Shown here piece by piece: positions 6,227-11,050 of a DNA stretch of 11,050 nucleotides (position 1 is the stretch's first letter; each line of letters starts with the position of its first letter). A model generated the notes under the pieces. That model saw only the letters and a list, made by a program, of their open reading frames with translations. It did no database searches and was not told the DNA's origin. Origin of the DNA: CAYOVG01 sp964407285 (lineage in GTDB: Bacteria; Desulfobacterota; Syntrophobacteria; Syntrophobacterales; Syntrophobacteraceae); the NCBI GenBank assembly GCA_964407285.1, contig CAYOVG010000246.1, forward strand, positions 1 to 11,050, read 5' to 3'. The position numbers and the translations under genes were made by a program.

Positions 6227-7552
6227 GTGTCAGAGTCGGCGTGGGAGAAGAACGTGATCAACTGGGATTTTGATCCGGAAGCCACCTACTTCTTCTGGGT
6301 GTTCGATCCCCGTTTTGATCCTTTGCTCGATGAGTACCAACGATATCGAGAGTCTTTGTATCCGGAACGGCAGGTCCCCATCATCGTGCGTTCTTTTGAA
6401 TGCCTTAAGAAGCCGCCCGGACCGATGATCGTTATGGGAAGAGGAACAGCAGACGAAATCTACCAGGAGGAACCGGAAGATCTGAATTTCGCATTGTCCG
6501 GCTACCTGCGGAATTCCGACGAATTCAGATTGCTGGTCGAAAGGCAAGGAAGTATCGACGTGGTTAGTTTCACCAATGAAAGGCTTAGCCCCTTGCCTCA
6601 ACTGAACATCTTCGGCGCGGCTCCGGCAGTCGCGGACCGCCTGAATTCGAAAACGTATCAGCATGCCCTGTTCCAGCGGGAAGGCGTGAGGCAGCCTCGC
6701 GCCGTATCCCTTTCCTCTTTCCGAGAAGTGCGGGCGCACTACACGACCATTCATTCCGATCTCGGACATTTCCTGCTACGACCCGCCTATTCGGCGGGCG
6801 GTTGGAAATCCTCGCTGATAACCTCGCCGGAGGAACTGGAGTCCTACAGAACGCGAATTCCTCCATCCGACCTCGAGGGCCCCTTTCTGGCATCCGAATT
6901 CATTGAGACGGTTTCGGCTCCGGCCGCATGGGGAATCGTCACACGAGGCGGTGCGGTTATGCCCTTGGGGGTCTGCGACCAGATCCTGAACGGTTTCCGA
7001 TTCATGGGCGACATATACCCTTCGTTTCTCCCCTCCGGCACCCAGAGAGAATTGCTTGCGATCACACAAACCATCGGCGACGCAATTGCCTCGGAAGGGT
7101 ATCGAGGTTTCTATGGCGTGGATTTCATAACAGGTAAAGACGGAGGCATCTTCACGACCGAACTCAACGCCCGATTCACGTTCGGCGTACTCATCCTCGT
7201 AGAGTCCATATCGGGCAATCTTTTCACCGCCATGGAATCCGACGCCGCCCATAGCGTCTCCAGAATGAACGGCCTACTCCCGCTCCCAACGGAACGAACC
7301 CTTCTCTTCAAGCTTCCCACCCGGAATCCGCAAGCGCCGATAGAAGACGCTGGAACAGACCTGAATCCTATATGCGTGGGCAATTCCGGATCAACTGCCC
7401 CATTGACTTCCCGCGCCGAGGCATATTGGCCTGAACGAATCACTACTATCAGATGCGGAAGCTACCGTGGACTCGCAACCGCACGGTTTTCGCTCTCCAC
7501 CGATTACCCGGCAGTATTGAGCCACTTCCAAATGGAGTGTAATCGATCATGA
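6227..7552 (+). CDS. ATP-grasp domain protein, putative carboxylate-amine/thiol ligase
   Basis: A 441-residue protein with an ATP-grasp fold. Such enzymes activate a carboxylate as acyl phosphate and join it to an amine or thiol; the substrate here is unknown. Residues 1-130 form a divergent pre-ATP-grasp region. The ATP-grasp core spans about 138-335: LNSKTYQHALFQREGV with Lys142, FLLRPAYSAGG (182-192, glycine loop, with Arg185 where a nucleotide-binding Lys is usual), ASEFIE at 222-227, and the metal-binding segment GVDF...TTELNARF with Asp299, Glu312 and Asn314. About 100 C-terminal residues are unassigned. The start is uncertain: GTG 6227 has AGGA 10 nt upstream, while GTG 6254 has a better GGGAG with a 6-nt spacing. 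Its stop overlaps the next start by 4 bp, so the two are translationally coupled. GC is intermediate to high, unlike the next gene. Confidence 0.85.
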   Translation: MSESAWEKNVINWDFDPEATYFFWVFDPRFDPLLDEYQRYRESLYPERQVPIIVRSFECLKKPPGPMIVMGRGTADEIYQEEPEDLNFALSGYLRNSDEFRLLVERQGSIDVVSFTNERLSPLPQLNIFGAAPAVADRLNSKTYQHALFQREGVRQPRAVSLSSFREVRAHYTTIHSDLGHFLLRPAYSAGGWKSSLITSPEELESYRTRIPPSDLEGPFLASEFIETVSAPAAWGIVTRGGAVMPLGVCDQILNGFRFMGDIYPSFLPSGTQRELLAITQTIGDAIASEGYRGFYGVDFITGKDGGIFTTELNARFTFGVLILVESISGNLFTAMESDAAHSVSRMNGLLPLPTERTLLFKLPTRNPQAPIEDAGTDLNPICVGNSGSTAPLTSRAEAYWPERITTIRCGSYRGLATARFSLSTDYPAVLSHFQMECNRS

Positions 7553-9765
7553 CGAACGCCCCCCGCGACCCCCGCATTATTTCCATTCATTCAGCCAAGG
7601 GAGGAGTCGGCAAGACGCTGACTGCTCTCTATCTTTCTCATATTCTTACAGAAGACAAAGAATCGAACAACCGCGTTATCATATTCGATCTGGATTTTTG
7701 CGGCACAACAATGCCCGATCTCAGCTCTTTGCTTGCCAAGGATGGTTCTCCTCGACGCGGATTCTTGAACCCTCCGGACTTTGTCAAGGATGAAAAGGAT
7801 AAGGATAGGGTTAACATGCTCAACCTTTTCAAAGCCTACCTGGAGTATTCCAGGCCGGATGAGCATGATAAGCATTACCAGAAGCTACTACTCAAGTATG
7901 TAGTCGAGTCAGGATCAAACTCACTATTTATTCCTTCAGGCAGTTTTCATTCAGATCCTACTTTCACTCCAATGCTTCTTTTCGACCAACTCTTTTCACA
8001 GGCGTTTTGCGATTTCATCTTGGATATTTGCCGGTACATCTCTGGAAAGATAAATGAAATATCAAGCAATCAACAGATTTATTTTATCCTGGACAACCCT
8101 CCGGGACAAAATCAGCTTACACCATCATTGACCCAAACACTGATTGAGTTCGGAATAGATAAGGCTAAAATGCTATTTATGTCCTCACCGGACGAAATGG
8201 ACATTGATGCGACCGTTACGAACCTAACACAAATATCACTCGATCTATATAAGAATCAGGAATACCTGAGAGCATTAAACGATATAAGTGAATGTAAGCC
8301 AAATTTCAATACAATTGACTATTTTCATTTCTCCTGGTCTGATCTGTTTTCGAAATTTGACGGTAATGAGGATATTAGTAAGCAACCTCAAGCATTGAAT
8401 GAGGCATGGTTTAAGGAAACCCCCTTCCTTGCCTTGGTTATAAACAGGAAGATGGGTAACTACCGTACGAATCCGGAATCTTTCGTTCAAGAGGTCACGG
8501 AAAATGCCATTTCGTCTTTTCACAAAGCGTTAAGCAGGAACGGTCATGAGGGAATACAGAAGGACAAGTTGAAAGCGGTCATGGCTGACATCTTTGGCAA
8601 TATGCCGATTTCCATGCTTCCTTTTGATGTCGATACCGGAAGAATCTACCAAACCCGCTTTTACATGGAACCGGAAGAAGCAAATCGGCCAAAATCTTCC
8701 GGGCAAAATGATGAAGTGCTGGAAAAGGCCTGTACTGACCGGACGGGTTCCGACTCCCAAAAAGAATTTGATGTCATGAATCTCAATCATATCATAAAGA
8801 TGGATGCAGAAATATATTCCATATCCATATTGAAAAAGAACGGATTCCCATCGCAAATTGTTGGTGAAATCAATATAGTTATATTCAGCCATATCTTAAG
8901 GAGTTTGAAGGCAATATATACATATTTAAATTATATCTTTTCAATTGTTAAATTCGAAGACACACCATCCTGTAAACTGAGCCCTGAAAACTACTCTAAG
9001 CTAACGATGGGAATTATCTATAGACTGGAAGAAGGAAATAATAAATCAATTATTCATGAATGGGATAGCCAGTCGACTGTACAATCGCTATGTCATACAG
9101 GAAGTGATTTCCATATTGGCGATATTGAGTTAGACAAAGCTACTAAGTTGATAACTGATTTAGTTGAAGAGTCATTTAATGGCTTGAATATTCAAAGCCC
9201 AATAACCTTTTCCTTTAAGGTCTTACTTTCTATTGCTGTATTAAAGTTTCTCTACACACATCCCAAGGAATCACTTACATCGGGTTCATGCACTTATAAT
9301 ATAATGAAAGATTCATTAGAACTTTTCAAAAGTATCCTAATTGAGTTATCTAAAAGCCCAAAATATCACATTAATCATCACACTATACTGAGCAAGGTCA
9401 CCAGCAGTAGAAGATTTAATTTCAATTATCCATTATACCTGAAAATATCTTTCAGTGAAATCATTAGAGAAATAATTTATTTGGCACGCTCATTCAATGA
9501 ACTGAATGCTAAACATAGATTATTGCTAAGTATTATTCATGATATCAGACTAAACCCTATTGTGTCTGAAAATTCGACTACCATACTAAGAATGATATCA
9601 GAAGCATTATATCTAGGTGGGGATATCAGTTGTGAGGATGTAGAATCCATTTGGAAATCGCTGGATATCCGAAGCCATGGTTCATCATTCCTTCTACAGA
9701 ATAAATTCTTCCATAGCTTCAGGAACGACATGACTGGAATACTGAATACATGGTGGAGGAATTAA
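7549..9765 (+). CDS. MinD/ParA-like P-loop ATPase with a large unassigned C-terminal region
   Basis: A 738-residue protein. The N-terminus has the deviant Walker A of the MinD/ParA/Mrp class, SAKGGVGKT at 15-23 (signature Lys17, catalytic Lys22). It is followed by the A' segment VIIFDLDFCGTT (Asp47, Asp49), a Walker B-like FILDNPPG at 179-186, and an ALVINRKMG strand near 295-303. ATP-dependent dimerisation or switching is therefore expected. Typical members have 250-300 residues. Here the ATPase region contains insertions and reaches about residue 360, and nearly 400 further residues, Leu/Ile/Ser-rich and probably mostly helical, match nothing I know. No zinc, HTH or membrane segment is evident. 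ATG 7549 overlaps the preceding stop, with GGAG 11 nt upstream. The 3' half is very AT-rich (one 60-base row near 9421 is about 22% GC), pointing to foreign origin. Confidence 0.85.
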   Translation: MTNAPRDPRIISIHSAKGGVGKTLTALYLSHILTEDKESNNRVIIFDLDFCGTTMPDLSSLLAKDGSPRRGFLNPPDFVKDEKDKDRVNMLNLFKAYLEYSRPDEHDKHYQKLLLKYVVESGSNSLFIPSGSFHSDPTFTPMLLFDQLFSQAFCDFILDICRYISGKINEISSNQQIYFILDNPPGQNQLTPSLTQTLIEFGIDKAKMLFMSSPDEMDIDATVTNLTQISLDLYKNQEYLRALNDISECKPNFNTIDYFHFSWSDLFSKFDGNEDISKQPQALNEAWFKETPFLALVINRKMGNYRTNPESFVQEVTENAISSFHKALSRNGHEGIQKDKLKAVMADIFGNMPISMLPFDVDTGRIYQTRFYMEPEEANRPKSSGQNDEVLEKACTDRTGSDSQKEFDVMNLNHIIKMDAEIYSISILKKNGFPSQIVGEINIVIFSHILRSLKAIYTYLNYIFSIVKFEDTPSCKLSPENYSKLTMGIIYRLEEGNNKSIIHEWDSQSTVQSLCHTGSDFHIGDIELDKATKLITDLVEESFNGLNIQSPITFSFKVLLSIAVLKFLYTHPKESLTSGSCTYNIMKDSLELFKSILIELSKSPKYHINHHTILSKVTSSRRFNFNYPLYLKISFSEIIREIIYLARSFNELNAKHRLLLSIIHDIRLNPIVSENSTTILRMISEALYLGGDISCEDVESIWKSLDIRSHGSSFLLQNKFFHSFRNDMTGILNTWWRN

Positions 9766-9768
9766 GAG

Positions 9769-11050
9769 ATGATGAGCGAAGACATTAGATTTCCGAATCC
9801 GGATTTGGAGTCCTGCAGATTTTGGCCGGGGCATCCGCCCGAGCTTTATAAAGTCTCCATAAGCAAATACTGGGAAAGGATTAAGAAATCAAATGGACAG
9901 GACAAATTGAAGAATGTCCTTGGCAAGTTAAAAGAGCGACTACCATCCCATCTATATCGTAGAATTTGTGCATCCCTGGTTTTTCAATATCGATATTCTT
10001 ACAGATTATTTCCCTATTTTCGGCTTCTGGTTGGAGAATTTCTCAACGAAGAATGGCTTGCCCTCATGGATTTCAGGAGAGCTTTCCACAGGGATCATAT
10101 TTATCACCAACCGCAAGTAGCCATCATTTCCGACACTTTGATGGAAACTCTCATATTCCCGAATGCTGAGGAAAACAAAACCTTGCTGGAACTGGCGGCG
10201 TACCAACTTGCGCTCCCCCGGCCGAAAAATGCCTATCTCCACGCATTCTGTAGAAGAATCGGAATACCGGAAAGACTCTACAAAATACAGGCTTCATTAA
10301 CCGGCATCTCTTCAGTCGGTAGCCCGGAAGCACGGGCGAGCCAGTCTGGTCGTCCACCCGGTGCAAATTCAGCATCCCCCAATCCTGCCGACCAAAGTCA
10401 AGACATGAATACCGATCATCGCGCCAGTCATAGACCATTAAACATAGCTCGCATTCCAGTGTCATTCTGGTCGGAAGTCATACGCGATGCAACCCTGACA
10501 GCATCATTATTTCATGACATTGGATACCCTTTTCAGTTTCACTCACACATTTCCAAGGATCTGAATGCTCTTACGAGAACCGACCTTCGCTCCCATCTTG
10601 ATTGTGACCGGGTTTTCTCCGAGATGAGAGGACATCTTCTTACATCTGCATTGGCGGGATATCGTGATCTTAACGATTATCCTCTGCCCTGCGGGTACAT
10701 GGACTCTCAATCCAGACTTTTCAGAGAGGCCATTTTCGAGACTCACGGTATGCCCGGCGCACTCTCATTCCTGTATCTGAAAGATATAATTAGTGATTTC
10801 GAACAAAGATCCGAAGATCCCATAGGTCTGCTGAAGACCGAAATGGCTGCCATGGCGATAATGATGCATGATATGCAAAAGATATATGCTGATACTTGCC
10901 TCTACAAAAGCAATCGGAATATTGATTATTATCTTCGAGTTAAGAATCCGGAGTTGCGCTTATCCTTTGCCAAAGATCCTGTATCCTTCATTCTCACTCT
11001 CTCCGATCTTATTCAGGATTACCGAAGAACTAATGTTATCCCAAATCCGC
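9769..11050 (+). CDS. HD-domain metal-dependent phosphohydrolase (partial, open at window end)
   Basis: The frame from ATG 9769 stays open for 427 codons to the last base, so the 3' end is missing. GGAGG at 9755-9759, 9 nt upstream, supports this ATG over the adjacent one at 9772. The gene starts 3 bp after the ATPase stop. Motifs of the HD superfamily appear in order: RDHIYHQ (108-114), FHDIGYP (248-254, His249-Asp250), Asp/His-rich HSHISKD (258-264), ETHG (His326), MMHD (366-368, with His367), and LSDLIQDYRR (411-420, Asp413). This matches HD hydrolases that hold divalent metals and cleave phosphate esters such as nucleotides or cyclic nucleotides. The actual substrate cannot be read from the sequence. 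A polar, low-complexity stretch (about 180-225, rich in Ser, Pro, Ala, Gln) interrupts the domain between the first and second metal motifs. Residues 1-100 are unassigned. Confidence 0.85.
   Translation, partial: MMSEDIRFPNPDLESCRFWPGHPPELYKVSISKYWERIKKSNGQDKLKNVLGKLKERLPSHLYRRICASLVFQYRYSYRLFPYFRLLVGEFLNEEWLALMDFRRAFHRDHIYHQPQVAIISDTLMETLIFPNAEENKTLLELAAYQLALPRPKNAYLHAFCRRIGIPERLYKIQASLTGISSVGSPEARASQSGRPPGANSASPNPADQSQDMNTDHRASHRPLNIARIPVSFWSEVIRDATLTASLFHDIGYPFQFHSHISKDLNALTRTDLRSHLDCDRVFSEMRGHLLTSALAGYRDLNDYPLPCGYMDSQSRLFREAIFETHGMPGALSFLYLKDIISDFEQRSEDPIGLLKTEMAAMAIMMHDMQKIYADTCLYKSNRNIDYYLRVKNPELRLSFAKDPVSFILTLSDLIQDYRRTNVIPNP

Noticed and set aside
6776..7443. Minus-strand ORFs opposite the ATP-grasp gene
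   Set aside because: The plus-strand frame contains ordered ATP-grasp motifs and is coupled to the next gene; the antisense frames have no support.

Overview
The window looks like a chromosomal stretch of a GC-rich bacterium with an AT-richer accessory block at its right end. The left part (about 1-5890) is roughly 60% GC. It encodes a Lhr-type helicase tail, a PepN-like M1 aminopeptidase, and a regulator joining a degenerate receiver, a PAS domain and a LuxR-type HTH. The PAS-LuxR architecture, the CACGAAA palindromic repeat and the short G-rich tandem repeats together suggest a Desulfobacterota (Syntrophobacter-like) host. This assignment is a guess from gene style, not a search result.

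Layout. At 2-280 (+) is the C-terminal end of a Lhr-like DEAD/DEAH helicase. At 419-487 a long imperfect palindrome of CACGAAA units separates it from the convergent aminopeptidase at 500-3154 (-), which keeps every catalytic residue expected of an M1 peptidase. The next gap (3155-3581) holds a weak promoter and an 11-copy octamer array with G-quadruplex potential. At 3582-4787 (-) is the PAS/LuxR regulator, with a candidate sigma70 promoter at 4922-4949. A 464-bp gap follows, then a small two-helix membrane protein at 5252-5794 (-).

From about 5890 rightward the composition becomes AT-rich and a (+) operon begins: an ATP-grasp ligase-like protein (6227-7552), a large MinD/ParA-like P-loop ATPase with a roughly 400-residue C-terminal region I do not recognise (7549-9765), and an HD-domain metal-dependent phosphohydrolase (9769 to beyond the window end). 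The first two genes overlap by 4 bp (ATGA) and the third starts 3 bp after the second stops, so the three are almost certainly co-transcribed and co-translated. A TTGACA-type promoter with a perfect 7-bp inverted repeat between its two boxes lies about 100 bp upstream.

This three-enzyme cassette (ligase, deviant Walker ATPase, HD hydrolase) is the most interesting part of the window. I cannot match it to a named system. Its composition, tight packing and enzyme mix fit a mobile accessory or conflict-type locus, but no toxin, nuclease, integrase or att site is visible here, and the operon probably continues past 11050.
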